Shown: positions 6,085 through 15,123 of the stretch, one piece after another
Layout: the number at the start of each line of letters is the position of its first letter
Position numbering within the stretch: the first letter of the stretch is position 1
DNA from: a virus
IMG/VR virus record: IMGVR_UViG_3300021376_000164
Coordinates: 1-36,657 of that record
Length of the DNA: 36,657 bases
Reading direction: 5' to 3' (one strand)
Made by a program: the position numbers and the translations under genes
The notes under the pieces: model-generated
Seen by the model: the letters and a program-made list of their open reading frames with translations, nothing else
Databases searched by the model: none
What the model was told of the DNA's origin: nothing

Positions 6085-6734
6085 GCGAGTCTGAGCCAGC
6101 CGTCGTTGACGTTTACAAAAAGGCGAACGTCAGCAACATCGTAAAGAAGCTCAAGTCTGGGAAGACTCTGAGCACAGCCGAGCGCAAGGCGCTTGACGAT
6201 TACGAGGCAAGCCAGTCTGGCGGCGAATGGGTCAAGGACACGTCCGCGCTGGCAAGGGAATTAGGCTTGTCTCGGCAAGCCATCTACGACGCGCGCGCGC
6301 GATTCCCGTCTGAAGCGCCAGCGAAGCACGCGGACGGCAAGCGTGAGAACTTGGAGGCGTGGCGAAAGTTCTCCGCCGAAAAGCTGATCGGGAAAGACGT
6401 AGCCACTAAGACACTAGCTGATCTAAAAGCCGAGTTGATGCGCGAGCAGATCTGGTTAGCTCGGGCAAAAGTGAGGCGAGAAAACGCAGAAACGGTGAGT
6501 CTTGAGGTTGTGGAATCAATGGTCCAGAAGTTGGGTCAAAGGTGGGATCTGCTTTTGCGGCTCAAGCTTGAGGTGGAAAGTGGGCCGAGATTTGCTGGCA
6601 AGGCACCAGCTGAAATTTGCGCTGAGGGATCGGTGATGCTCGATGAGATCCGCGAAGTGGTAAACGCTGGCCTATCGAGATTCAAAACCGAAGCGATCAA
6701 GGCAAGCGGATTGGAAACTGCAGACGATGACTGA
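6081..6734 (+). CDS. terS: terminase small subunit (putative)
   Basis: 217 residues from GTG 6081, overlapping the methyltransferase stop (GTGA), with AAGGAG at 6064-6069. Helix-turn-helix at about 54-74 (TSALARELGLSRQAIYDARA) is the expected DNA-recognition element of Nu1-type small terminases; a long helical segment with Arg/Glu (AELMREQIWLARAKVRRENA) follows, suited to oligomerisation. Directly precedes and overlaps the large terminase by 8 bases. Binds packaging sites and hands DNA to the large subunit. Assignment rests on HTH plus position. Confidence 0.72.
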   Translation: MSESEPAVVDVYKKANVSNIVKKLKSGKTLSTAERKALDDYEASQSGGEWVKDTSALARELGLSRQAIYDARARFPSEAPAKHADGKRENLEAWRKFSAEKLIGKDVATKTLADLKAELMREQIWLARAKVRRENAETVSLEVVESMVQKLGQRWDLLLRLKLEVESGPRFAGKAPAEICAEGSVMLDEIREVVNAGLSRFKTEAIKASGLETADDD

Positions 6735-8514
6735 CGATTCAATCATTGACCGCAAACTGCGGATGCCGCGTCCTGACCGCGCGCCCATTTACGACTGGGC
6801 GAGGCGGCACGTTCAGTTGCCCGAGTCCTACGCCACGCCAGGACCGTTCAACGTGCGGCTGTCGCCATGGCTCGTTCCCGTGTTCGACGCACTCAAAGAT
6901 CCGCTTGTCCGCCGCGTACACTTCCGCAAAGCTGTGCAGATCGGCGGTACGCTGGTCGCTGATGTCTGGCTCCCGTGGATTATCGCGAACGATCCCGGCC
7001 CGATCTCGTGGACGATGCAGACCGACGACATGGTCGAGCGCCACGCCAAGACGCGCCTGTGGCCGTTGCTGGAACGCTGCCGACCGGTCGCTGAGATGCT
7101 CCCTAAGCTTGGGCCGCACCGCACAACGACCGAGATTTACTTTGGCGGCTTCTTCCTGACGCTGAACGCCGCCAACCTTTCAACGCAGCAGTCCCAGTCG
7201 ATCCGATACAAGATCAACGACGAGATCTGGCTGCCGCGCTGGCAGGAGGTCTACGGTCATGCTGTCGCGCGCGTATCGAAGTTCGAGGAGGTCGGACGCA
7301 GCAAGGTTTACAACATCAGCCAGGCTCCGATCATGGACGAACAGAACGGGAACGTGGAGCACGCTTCGTTCATGAGCGGCAACCAGCAGGAGTGGCACGC
7401 AGACTGTCCGAGCTGCCACAAGCCGCATCCGATCACGTTCGACCAGTCCAGCGGCGAAGAGCGCGCCGGCGTGGTGTGGGACCGCGAGGCAAGGCGGGAC
7501 GACAACTCATGGGACGTAGCGCGCGCAATTGCATCGACGCGGTTTCGCTGCGTGCATTGCGGTCACGAGTCGTCGGACTCAGACGCAACGCGCGAGGCCT
7601 GGAAGAAGACTGGCCGGTACATTGCAACGCGCACCGACGCGCAACCTGAGAACGTGTCATTCCGCATCGAGGCAGTCGTCGCGCGTCCGATGAAGTTTCT
7701 GGTGGAGGAGTTCTGCGAGGCCGAGAACCATTCACTGCGGACCGGCGATGACCAGATGCGCGTGGACTTTCGCACGAAGCGCGAGGCCAAGCCGTGGCTG
7801 GTCGCGAAGAAGACGATCAATCTGTTTCAAGCTACGCAGGCGGACTACTCGTCGCAGCAGTACAACGCCGGCCAGAAGATCGACAACGAGGTCATCCGCT
7901 TCATGGCGCTCGACCGTCAGCTCGACCACTGGTGGGTTGAGATCGGCGCGTTCTCGACTGCGACTGGTCCGCGCTATCGGCAGTTGTGGTTTGGCCGCGT
8001 CGACACGCGGGATCACCTGCGCGAGATTCAGCGCCAGTACGCTGTGCCGGATTCGTGCGTTGCGCAGGACAGAGGCTACCGACCGTCTGACGTCGACCGC
8101 GACTGCGCAGATTTTGGCTGGCGTGGTATGCGTGGTTACGGGCGCAAGACCTGGACAATGCGAGACGAGCACACAGACCAGCTCATCAACTTCCCGTTTT
8201 CCGAACCGCGCGTCAGCGACTACCGAGGCGGCGACGTCTTCTTCTACGAGTGGTCGGGCGACTACTTCAAGGACACGCTAGCGACGGCGCTGGACGGCAA
8301 AGGCGACCTCAAGTGGGAGCTGCCGTCCGACGTGAATCCGCTCTACGTCGAGCACCTCAAGGGCGAGTCTAAGGTTGAGGTGCGAACCGGCGTTTGGGAG
8401 TGGCGCGAGGTCCGCAGCAACGCACCGAACCATGGTCTAGACACGTCCTCCATGCTGCTTTGTATGGCGACCATCGCCGGCGTCATTCGCTACACGCCGC
8501 CTAAAAAGGATTAA
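6727..8514 (+). CDS. terL: terminase large subunit, lambda GpA family
   Basis: 595 residues, the length typical of GpA-type packaging ATPase-nucleases. ATPase region: deviant Walker A RKAVQIGGT at 67-75, where the usual GKT is GGT and the lysine (K68) precedes the glycines, as in lambda GpA; Walker B-like YKINDEIW with D165/E166. A CxxC...CxxC zinc knuckle (CPSCHKP and CVHCGHE) lies in the middle, and the C-terminal nuclease region has DRGYRPSDVDRD and GWRGMRGYGRKTW. The motor translocates DNA into the prohead and cuts it at packaging sites, so cohesive ends like lambda's are possible. Confidence 0.9.
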   Translation: MTDDSIIDRKLRMPRPDRAPIYDWARRHVQLPESYATPGPFNVRLSPWLVPVFDALKDPLVRRVHFRKAVQIGGTLVADVWLPWIIANDPGPISWTMQTDDMVERHAKTRLWPLLERCRPVAEMLPKLGPHRTTTEIYFGGFFLTLNAANLSTQQSQSIRYKINDEIWLPRWQEVYGHAVARVSKFEEVGRSKVYNISQAPIMDEQNGNVEHASFMSGNQQEWHADCPSCHKPHPITFDQSSGEERAGVVWDREARRDDNSWDVARAIASTRFRCVHCGHESSDSDATREAWKKTGRYIATRTDAQPENVSFRIEAVVARPMKFLVEEFCEAENHSLRTGDDQMRVDFRTKREAKPWLVAKKTINLFQATQADYSSQQYNAGQKIDNEVIRFMALDRQLDHWWVEIGAFSTATGPRYRQLWFGRVDTRDHLREIQRQYAVPDSCVAQDRGYRPSDVDRDCADFGWRGMRGYGRKTWTMRDEHTDQLINFPFSEPRVSDYRGGDVFFYEWSGDYFKDTLATALDGKGDLKWELPSDVNPLYVEHLKGESKVEVRTGVWEWREVRSNAPNHGLDTSSMLLCMATIAGVIRYTPPKKD

Positions 8515-8518
8515 CGCT

Positions 8519-8561
8519 AGCGCAAGTCTGCGCTTCCGCCTTTAACGTTTTGGCGTTAAAG
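8519..8561 (+). promoter_or_regulatory. two tandem hairpins immediately before the gpW-like gene
   Basis: Between the terminase stop and ATG 8563: AGCGCA-AGTC-TGCGCT (8519-8534) and a perfect 8-bp inverted repeat CTTTAACG-TTTTGG-CGTTAAAG (8540-8547 and 8554-8561). The second hairpin ends one base before the start codon and occupies where a ribosome site would be; there is no clear Shine-Dalgarno. There is no U-run after either, so a start-site control or RNA-processing element fits better than a terminator. Confidence 0.5.
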
Positions 8562-8562
8562 T

Positions 8563-8802
8563 ATGGGAAACGACAATCCGTTCGAGGGTCTTGATCTCGC
8601 AACTCTTGCCACGCTGAAGAGTGAGACTTTGGCCGCGATTCGCGCTGTGCTGGTTAACAGCTCCTACAGCATCAACGGCAAGAGCGTCACGCGCGCGGAC
8701 CTTGCCCGCCTCAACGTGATGCTGGGTCAGATCGTGGCTGCGATTGACTACCAGAACGGCACCAGCGCGGATGTGACTTTCGTCAGCTTCAACGGCAACT
8801 AA
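8563..8802 (+). CDS. gpW-like head completion protein
   Basis: 79 residues between terminase and portal, the place of lambda W (68 aa). Helical N-terminus (LATLATLKSETLAAIRAVLV), a beta-hairpin NSSYSINGKSVTRADL and a second helix (ARLNVMLGQIVAAIDYQ) reproduce the gpW helix-hairpin-helix plan, including the recurrent SYxxxxKSVTRADL pattern. In lambda W seals the portal before tail joining. The start has no ribosome site but is preceded by two hairpins. Confidence 0.62.
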   Translation: MGNDNPFEGLDLATLATLKSETLAAIRAVLVNSSYSINGKSVTRADLARLNVMLGQIVAAIDYQNGTSADVTFVSFNGN

Positions 8803-8803
8803 C

Positions 8804-11041
8804 ATGGACTTCGACGCTTCAAAGGTCATCGCCTCGGCACCGTGGTACGACAAGGCAATCTCGGCAGTTGCGCCGGCGTGGGGACTGAAGCGCATGGAGT
8901 CGCGCGTGCAGGCAGCGCTATTCAACTACAACGCAGCGCAGACGAACCGGCTCTACGCGCCGAAGCAGTATGGCTTGCCGTCTGAGTCGAACACGACCGT
9001 TCGCGACCGCATCGTGATGATGTGGGAGGCGCGCGACCTCGTGGAGAACCATTCCGAAGCGCGCGAGATCAGTCGCAAGTTCGGCAACTACCTGACGCCG
9101 CACGAGTACTCGCCGACGACCGGCGACCGCGAGTACAACGCGATTGTCTCGGACTACTTCCACGACTGGTGCAAGACGTGCGACGTCACGAATCGCCACA
9201 CCTTTAAGAAGCTGATCCAGCTTGCAGCCGAGCAGCGACCAGTTGACGGCGACTGCGGCTTTGTGATTCGTCGCGTCGATGGTGAACTCAAGATTCAGCT
9301 TGTGCCTGGCACGCGCATCGGGAATCCAAACTCGCTCGGCGCCGATCCGGCCAACTACTTCCAAGGCATCTTCACGAATGAGTTCGGTCGTCCTGTGGCG
9401 TACCGAGTGTTCCGCGTGACCAGAGAGGGCGTGTATTATGATCCCGAAGACATCGAAAGTCAGTTCTTTTGCCATTACTACGACCCTTTCCGCGTGGACC
9501 AGTACCGTGGAGTTACTGACTTTCACGCTGCGATCCGCACGGCTCGTATGCTGTACGAGATTCTTGAAGCTGAAAAAGCTGGCGTCCGCTTTGCTAGTCA
9601 GCAAGCCGCCCTCGTATTTTCTGACCGAGGAACTGCCAACGGGCGCAACCTGTTCACGCCGACGCCGGCGTCGACGCTCCCGAGCGGTCAAACGCAGAAA
9701 AACGAACTGAGCGAGATCGGCAACATCCGGTACTTCGGCAGCGCGGACAAGATCGAGGTGATGCCGTCGAGGCCCAGCGCAGCCTTCGAGGGCTTCGTCC
9801 AGCACTTGATGCACGAGATCGCGATCGGTGTCGGCATTCCCGAGGGCGTTCTGTTCGGAACGCAGAACTACAAGGGACCGAGCGTTCGCGCTGACTTTGC
9901 GGCGGCTGATCGCGTGTTCACGCGCCATCAAGGACTGCTGCAAGACAAGGTGCTCGATCCGATCAAGAACCAGGTCATCCTCGACGCGATCGCGCGCGAA
10001 CTGATTCCGGCTCCTCCGCGTCGTGAAGGCGAGACTGTGGTGCAGGCGATGAAGCGTGCGACGCGCGGCGAGTGGCGCTTCCCGGCCAAGCTAACGATCG
10101 ACATCGGGCGCGAGTCTGCGGCGAACCTGAACGAGAACCGCCAAGGCGCGAAGTCGCTGCAAGAGATCGCAGCCGAGGAAGGCACCGACGCTTTCGGTCG
10201 CCTGGAGCAGATCGCGATTGAGGCTAACTTCGTCGCGGAATTGGCGCAGCGTTACAACGTACCGGAGACTGCGATCCGTCTTGTGACCAACGCGCTGCCG
10301 AGCACGGCTGCTGCGGCTGCTGCTACGGGTGAGAAGGTCGGTCAGGACGCGGCGGCGGCTCAGGTAGCAAGCAGCGCAGACGCTGCTCCTGAAGCCTCGC
10401 AGGCAGCCTCTGAGCTGCACAACCAGCGCATCGTCATCGACTTCGCCGAGGACGGCTACGTTCCCAACGACGCGATGGCGGCTAACGCTAAACGCGCGCT
10501 GGATGTGCGCGAGAAAAAGCCGGCATCGCAACGCGGCATGACTGCCGTGGGTCTAGCGCGTGCGCGCGACATCATCAACAAGCGTGCGCTATCTGCTGAT
10601 ACCGTGCGCCGCATGAAGGCTTACTTCGACCGACACGAGATCGACAAGCAAGGCGCGACTTGGGACGAGCAAGGCAAGGGCTGGCAGGCGTGGAATGGCT
10701 GGGGCGGTGACGCTGGCCGCACTTGGGCGAATGCGATTGTCGAACGACTCAACCGAAAGGAGAACGCCGATGAAACGCGCAAACTCAAACTTGATTCGCC
10801 GGTCGAGGTCGCGTTCGGTGCTCGTCATCTCACGCCGAAAAAGTGGCTGGCTGCGCTTGCGGACGGTCGCAGTGCATTTCAGCAAAAGAAAAAAGAGTTC
10901 GTCCTCCCGACGCCGGCAGCGGCGGAAAGTGGCGAGGAGTTCCTGACTCGCTGTATGGGAGACGCGACCGTTGTTGCTGAGTTTCCCGACGAGTCGCAAC
11001 GTTACGCAGTCTGCCAACGTCAACTTAATCCGAGCGCCTGA
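8804..11041 (+). CDS. portal protein, lambda family, with C-terminal extension domains
   Basis: 745 residues, larger than a lambda-type portal (about 530). Residues 1-480 show portal features: RDRIVMMWEARDLVENHSEAR, PVDGDCGFVIRRV, LVPGTRIGNPN, IPEGVLFGTQNYKGPSVRADF. An Ala-rich linker (about 500-540) leads to two recurrent phage modules: TAVGLARARDIINKRALSAD through KGWQAWNGWGGDAGRTWA (about 580-645), and at the C-terminus EEFLTRCMGDATVVAEFPDE with QRYAVCQRQ (about 705-742). In other phages these modules occur on protease or other head proteins. The dodecameric portal is the DNA gate and packaging docking ring. Start ATG 8804 lies one base after the previous stop. Confidence 0.87.
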   Translation: MDFDASKVIASAPWYDKAISAVAPAWGLKRMESRVQAALFNYNAAQTNRLYAPKQYGLPSESNTTVRDRIVMMWEARDLVENHSEAREISRKFGNYLTPHEYSPTTGDREYNAIVSDYFHDWCKTCDVTNRHTFKKLIQLAAEQRPVDGDCGFVIRRVDGELKIQLVPGTRIGNPNSLGADPANYFQGIFTNEFGRPVAYRVFRVTREGVYYDPEDIESQFFCHYYDPFRVDQYRGVTDFHAAIRTARMLYEILEAEKAGVRFASQQAALVFSDRGTANGRNLFTPTPASTLPSGQTQKNELSEIGNIRYFGSADKIEVMPSRPSAAFEGFVQHLMHEIAIGVGIPEGVLFGTQNYKGPSVRADFAAADRVFTRHQGLLQDKVLDPIKNQVILDAIARELIPAPPRREGETVVQAMKRATRGEWRFPAKLTIDIGRESAANLNENRQGAKSLQEIAAEEGTDAFGRLEQIAIEANFVAELAQRYNVPETAIRLVTNALPSTAAAAAATGEKVGQDAAAAQVASSADAAPEASQAASELHNQRIVIDFAEDGYVPNDAMAANAKRALDVREKKPASQRGMTAVGLARARDIINKRALSADTVRRMKAYFDRHEIDKQGATWDEQGKGWQAWNGWGGDAGRTWANAIVERLNRKENADETRKLKLDSPVEVAFGARHLTPKKWLAALADGRSAFQQKKKEFVLPTPAAAESGEEFLTRCMGDATVVAEFPDESQRYAVCQRQLNPSA

Positions 11042-11043
11042 AC

Positions 11044-13998
11044 ATGGACACGCAAAAGCAGATCGACCACCTGATCGAACTGGCGATTGAGCAGCGCGAC
11101 GAGATCGCGCGCATCGTCAACTCGCTGCCACAACTTCGCGCGCAGTTGCGTGATGAAGTCGCTGTGGCTCTTGAGGACGTTGAGCCGCATTTGCGCGAGG
11201 AGATGGCGACCATCGCTGGCGAGGAGGTCAAAGCACTTGAGACTAAGCTGGCGTCAAAGGTAAATGAGCTGCTCGGTCGCGTTGAACTTGCGGCGTCTGC
11301 GAAGTACACGGCGCTGATGCAGGAGCGCGAGAAGAACGCGCAACTGCTTGAGGTTGCAGAACAGCGCATCCAGCTCGCGGCGGCTGAACTGCCAGAGAAG
11401 ATCACGCAGTTGCTGGACGAGGCGGTCAAGACGCGGACTGAGTTCGCCGTGCCTGCTACGCTTCAACCGCTCGGCAAGTGGAAGGCTGGCGAGTATCAGT
11501 CGCTTGATGTTGTGTCGCTCAACGGCGACAGCTACATCGCGAACGAGACGACGCGCGAAAAGCCGAGTCGGTCTGCGAAGTCGTGGACGCTGCTGGCTGC
11601 TCGCGGTGCGGGCGGCGGTGGCTCGAACATCAACAGCATCACCGATCTAACCGGGACGCCTGGCGTCGGTCAGTTGCTGATTGGCGACGGCGGCACGTTT
11701 CAGCTCAACACGCTCACGGCTGGATCGAACGTCACGATCACGAACACGGCTGGCGGCATTCAGATTGCCGCGACCACTGGAACATCTGGCACAGTGACAA
11801 GCGTTGCGGCTACTGGCGACGGCGCTGTCGCAGTCAGCGGCAGTCCGATCACGACCAGCGGCACGTTTGTCATCTCGCTCGCGAGCACGGCGGTCACGGC
11901 TGGCAGCTACGGCGCGACGAACAAGGTCGGCACGTTTACGGTGGACGGCCAAGGTCGTCTGACCGCTGCGGCGGATGCGACAATCAGCATCTCAACTGGT
12001 CAGGTCACTGGACTGGGCAGCGCAGCGTTGCAGTCCACGACGTACTTCGCGCCTGCGACCACGGGCAGCGACATCCTAAGCGGAAACGGCTCAGGCGGGT
12101 TTTCTTCGGTCGTTGTCGGGACTGGCCTGACATATAGTGGCGGCACTCTTTCGATCACAGGCGTTGGCAATGGCACGGTGACAAGCGTTGCTGTAACCAG
12201 CGACGGCGATGTGACGTCTTCAGGCGGTCCCATTACCGCGAGCGGCACGTTCACGCTGGGTCTGTCCAGCACGACGGTGACCGCAGGCAGTTACGGTGCG
12301 GCTGGTTCGGTCGGCACGTTCACGGTTGACGCCAAGGGTCGTCTAACGGCAGCAGCGAACACCGCGATTGCGATCACGGCTGGTCAGGTGTCTGGTCTCG
12401 GCAGCGCGGCCTTTGAAAGCACGACGTACTTTGCGCCTGCGACGACTGGGACGCTGATCCTCGCCGGCAACGGTAGCGGCGGCTTCTCGACTGTCACGGT
12501 CGGGTCTGGTCTGACCTATAACGCAGGCACGCTCGAAAGCACGGCAGGCGGTGGCAGCGTGACCAGCGTTGCGCTGACCGCAGGCACGGGCATCTCGATC
12601 AGCGGTGGTCCGATCACTAGTAGCGGCACGATTGAGGTGACCAACACGGCACCGGATCAGGTCGTTGCGCTGACTCAAGGCGGCACCACGACGATCACCG
12701 GCACATATCCTAACTTCACGATCTCCTCGGCTGACCAGTACACCGGCACCGTGACGAGCGTGACTGCTCAAGGCAGCGCCGACATCTCGGTGACTGGTGG
12801 TCCGATCACTAGTACCGGCACGCTATACTTCGCTTTGTCTGACACTACGGTTGCTGCTGGTAACTATGGCACGGCTGGATCTGTGCCGTCGTTGACTGTT
12901 GACGCTAAAGGCCGGCTGACCGCTGCGGCAAACGTTGCGATCTCGATTACGTCAGGTCAGGTGTCTGGCCTCGGCTCAGCAGCATTTGAGTCGACGACGT
13001 ACTTTGCACCGGCCACGACAGGCACGGCCATTCTCGCCGGCAACGGGTCAGGCGGTTTCTCGCCGGTAACGGTTGGTACTGGTTTGTCCTACGTTGGCGG
13101 CACGTTGTCGGCGCTCGACGCGGGCGGCACGGTTACGAGCGTAACGGCTCAAGGTTCGGCTGACATCTCAGTCACCGGCGGACCAATTACGACCAGCGGC
13201 ACGCTATACTTCGCGCTGTCGGATACGACTGTTGCGGCTGGCACTTACGGCAGCGCGACGCAGGTCGGGCAGTTCAACGTTGATGCGAAGGGACGTCTGA
13301 CGACTGCGACAAGCGTGACGATTGCCATCGCGGCAAGCGCGGTCAGCGGACTAGCAACCGTTGCAACCTCGGGCGCGTATGCTGACCTGACCGGCAAGCC
13401 TTCACTCGGGACAATTTCCTCGCAGGACAGCAGCAATGTTTCGATCACGGGCGGATCGATCAACGGCACGACGGTCGGTGCCTCAACTGCCAGCACTGGC
13501 GCGTTTACAAGTCTAACTGCAACCGGCAACGTTGCCTTTGACGGCGGCACGTTTACGTTTAACGAAGCTGGGGCAGATAAGGACTTCCGTGTTGAAGGTG
13601 ATAGCAAGACCCACCTGTTTTTCAGCGATGCCTCGGTAGACCGCATTGGCATCAATCAGAGTGCGCCTGCTGGCCGACTAGATCTTGACGGCAACTACGT
13701 TGAGAACATCGTGGCCGTGTCCGCGCTCAGCATAGACTGCTCGGCGGGCAACTACTTTACAAAGACCATCAACGCTAATTCGACGTTTACGTTTGATAGC
13801 GTACCCGCCAGCCGCGCATACGCCTTTGCTCTTGAGCTAACCCATACGTCGGGAACAGTCACTTGGCCCGCCGCCGTGAAGTGGCCCGCTGATACCGCTC
13901 CCACTTTAACTACTGGCAAAACGCATATCTTTATTTTTGTCACCGACGATGGTGGCACCCGTTGGCGCGGCGCAGCCCTCGTTGACTACGTTGACTAA
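11044..13998 (+). CDS. long tail fibre-like protein with 127-residue repeats
   Basis: 984 residues. Order: coiled coil at about 1-135 (Leu/Glu heptads); a small carbohydrate-binding-like module at about 142-186 (LGKWKAGEYQSLDVVSLNGD); Gly linker; then repeats starting TVTSV near residues 249, 376, 502, 567 and 694 with elements SGGPITxSGTF, VTAGSYG, DAKGRLTAAAN, SGLGSAAFESTTYFAPATTG and ILAGNGSGGFS; finally a tip domain from about 845 (DFRVEGDSKTHLFFSDASVDRIGI to the C-terminus). Strongly enriched in Gly, Ser and Thr, so a plausible target for glycosylation. The place between portal and protease is unusual for a fibre gene. Receptor-binding role is inferred. Confidence 0.75.
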   Translation: MDTQKQIDHLIELAIEQRDEIARIVNSLPQLRAQLRDEVAVALEDVEPHLREEMATIAGEEVKALETKLASKVNELLGRVELAASAKYTALMQEREKNAQLLEVAEQRIQLAAAELPEKITQLLDEAVKTRTEFAVPATLQPLGKWKAGEYQSLDVVSLNGDSYIANETTREKPSRSAKSWTLLAARGAGGGGSNINSITDLTGTPGVGQLLIGDGGTFQLNTLTAGSNVTITNTAGGIQIAATTGTSGTVTSVAATGDGAVAVSGSPITTSGTFVISLASTAVTAGSYGATNKVGTFTVDGQGRLTAAADATISISTGQVTGLGSAALQSTTYFAPATTGSDILSGNGSGGFSSVVVGTGLTYSGGTLSITGVGNGTVTSVAVTSDGDVTSSGGPITASGTFTLGLSSTTVTAGSYGAAGSVGTFTVDAKGRLTAAANTAIAITAGQVSGLGSAAFESTTYFAPATTGTLILAGNGSGGFSTVTVGSGLTYNAGTLESTAGGGSVTSVALTAGTGISISGGPITSSGTIEVTNTAPDQVVALTQGGTTTITGTYPNFTISSADQYTGTVTSVTAQGSADISVTGGPITSTGTLYFALSDTTVAAGNYGTAGSVPSLTVDAKGRLTAAANVAISITSGQVSGLGSAAFESTTYFAPATTGTAILAGNGSGGFSPVTVGTGLSYVGGTLSALDAGGTVTSVTAQGSADISVTGGPITTSGTLYFALSDTTVAAGTYGSATQVGQFNVDAKGRLTTATSVTIAIAASAVSGLATVATSGAYADLTGKPSLGTISSQDSSNVSITGGSINGTTVGASTASTGAFTSLTATGNVAFDGGTFTFNEAGADKDFRVEGDSKTHLFFSDASVDRIGINQSAPAGRLDLDGNYVENIVAVSALSIDCSAGNYFTKTINANSTFTFDSVPASRAYAFALELTHTSGTVTWPAAVKWPADTAPTLTTGKTHIFIFVTDDGGTRWRGAALVDYVD
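11791..13340 (+). repeat. tandem repeats of about 380 bp inside the fibre gene
   Basis: Unit starts, marked by the codons for TVTSV, lie near 11791, 12172, 12550, 12745 and 13126. Full units are about 380 bp (126-127 codons); the unit starting at 12550 is short (about 195 bp), as if a central part was lost. Copies differ at many synonymous sites, so the duplication is not recent, but long matches remain that could recombine. Confidence 0.7.
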
Positions 13999-14003
13999 TT
14001 CCT

Positions 14004-15122
14004 ATGGACCCGAACGTACTTAGACTTGCAATGGGCGCGGGTGCTGGGCCGAGTGGCCCCCAGTATGAACTCTACACCTTTGGATCTAACGGCCAAGGGC
14101 AACTTGGCCTAGGAAACACGACCAACCGTTCATCTCCCGTTCAAGTTGGAGCGTTGACAACGTGGAGTAGCGTCGCAGGCGGGCAATTCCACACCGCAGC
14201 TATCAAAACCGACGGAACTTTGTGGGCTTGGGGAGCCAACGGCCACGGTCAACTTGGCCTTGGCGACACGGGCTACCGTTCATCTCCCGTCCAAGTCGGA
14301 GCGTTAACCACATGGTCAAGCGTAGCTTGTGGACAAAGATTCACCACAGCTATCAAAACCGACGGAACATTGTGGACTTGGGGATACAACTACTTCGGTC
14401 AACTCGGCCAAGGAAATACAACCGACCGTTCATCTCCAGTGCAAGTTGGCGCGTTAACAACGTGGTCAAAAGTCGCCGCGCCCTTTAGTGGAAACCACAT
14501 CGCAGCCATTAAGACCGACGGCACGCTGTGGACCTTTGGACGCAACAACGCTGGCCAACTTGGCCTTAACGACACAACCGACCGTTCATCTCCCGTTCAA
14601 GTTGGCGCGTTAACAACGTGGTCAAAAGTCGCCGTAGGTAACTTCTACACCGCAGCCATCAAAACTGACGGCACTTTGTGGGCTTGGGGATCCAACAGCC
14701 AAGGGCAACTTGGCCTAGGAGATACAACTAGCCGTTCATCTCCCGTCCAAGTAGGAGCGTTAACGACGTGGAGTAGCGTCGCAGCGGGAGGCCTTCACAC
14801 CGCAGCCATTAAAACGGATGGAACATTCTGGACCTTTGGATTCAACAACGCTGGCCAACTCGGCCAAGGAAACACGACCTACCGTTCATCTCCCGTTCAA
14901 GTTGGAGCGTTGACAACGTGGAGTAGCGTCGCAAACGGGCAAACACACACCGCAGCCATCAAAACCGACGGAACTTTGTGGATCTTTGGGCAAAACACTA
15001 CTGGTCAACTTGGGTTAGGGGACACGACCAACCGTTCATCTCCAGTCCAAGTTGGAGCGTTGACAACATGGTTCAGAGTTGCAGCAGGAACCAACCACAC
15101 CGCAGCCATTACCGAGGAATAA
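14004..15122 (+). CDS. RCC1-repeat beta-propeller protein (seven blades)
   Basis: 372 residues: a short N-terminus (MDPNVLRLAMGAGAG) followed by seven RCC1 repeats, each with the pattern (W/F)GxNxxGQLGLGxTTxRSSPV, QVGALTTWSSV and HTAAIKTDGTLW. Seven repeats close one RCC1 propeller. RCC1 propellers are interaction modules known mostly from eukaryotes and some bacteria. Located straight after the fibre gene, it may form a receptor-binding head or a decoration on the tail. The DNA repeats are nearly identical and base use appears more A/T-rich than in the flanking head genes, which suggests acquisition. Confidence 0.85.
   Translation: MDPNVLRLAMGAGAGPSGPQYELYTFGSNGQGQLGLGNTTNRSSPVQVGALTTWSSVAGGQFHTAAIKTDGTLWAWGANGHGQLGLGDTGYRSSPVQVGALTTWSSVACGQRFTTAIKTDGTLWTWGYNYFGQLGQGNTTDRSSPVQVGALTTWSKVAAPFSGNHIAAIKTDGTLWTFGRNNAGQLGLNDTTDRSSPVQVGALTTWSKVAVGNFYTAAIKTDGTLWAWGSNSQGQLGLGDTTSRSSPVQVGALTTWSSVAAGGLHTAAIKTDGTFWTFGFNNAGQLGQGNTTYRSSPVQVGALTTWSSVANGQTHTAAIKTDGTLWIFGQNTTGQLGLGDTTNRSSPVQVGALTTWFRVAAGTNHTAAITEE
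14077..15110 (+). repeat. seven 150-bp near-identical RCC1-encoding repeats
   Basis: The marker CGTTCATCTCC recurs at 14127, 14277, 14427, 14583, 14733, 14883 and 15033: spacing 150 bp each time, except one of 156 bp between the third and fourth. Blocks around the marker, such as GTTCAAGTTGGAGCGTTGAC, are shared almost base for base between copies. Recent duplication or gene conversion is likely, and blade number could change by recombination. Confidence 0.85.
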
Positions 15123-15123
15123 T

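Noticed and set aside
8918-9943. Long minus-strand frame of 341 codons opposite the portal gene
   Set aside because: It mirrors the codon pattern of the portal gene, has Arg/Val/Ala-rich composition typical of antisense shadows in GC-rich DNA, and no ribosome site or family-like motif.
14077-15110. Regularly spaced repeats resembling a CRISPR array
   Set aside because: Spacing is exactly 50 codons (once 52) within one reading frame encoding RCC1 blades, with conserved sequence also in the intervals; it is a coding repeat.
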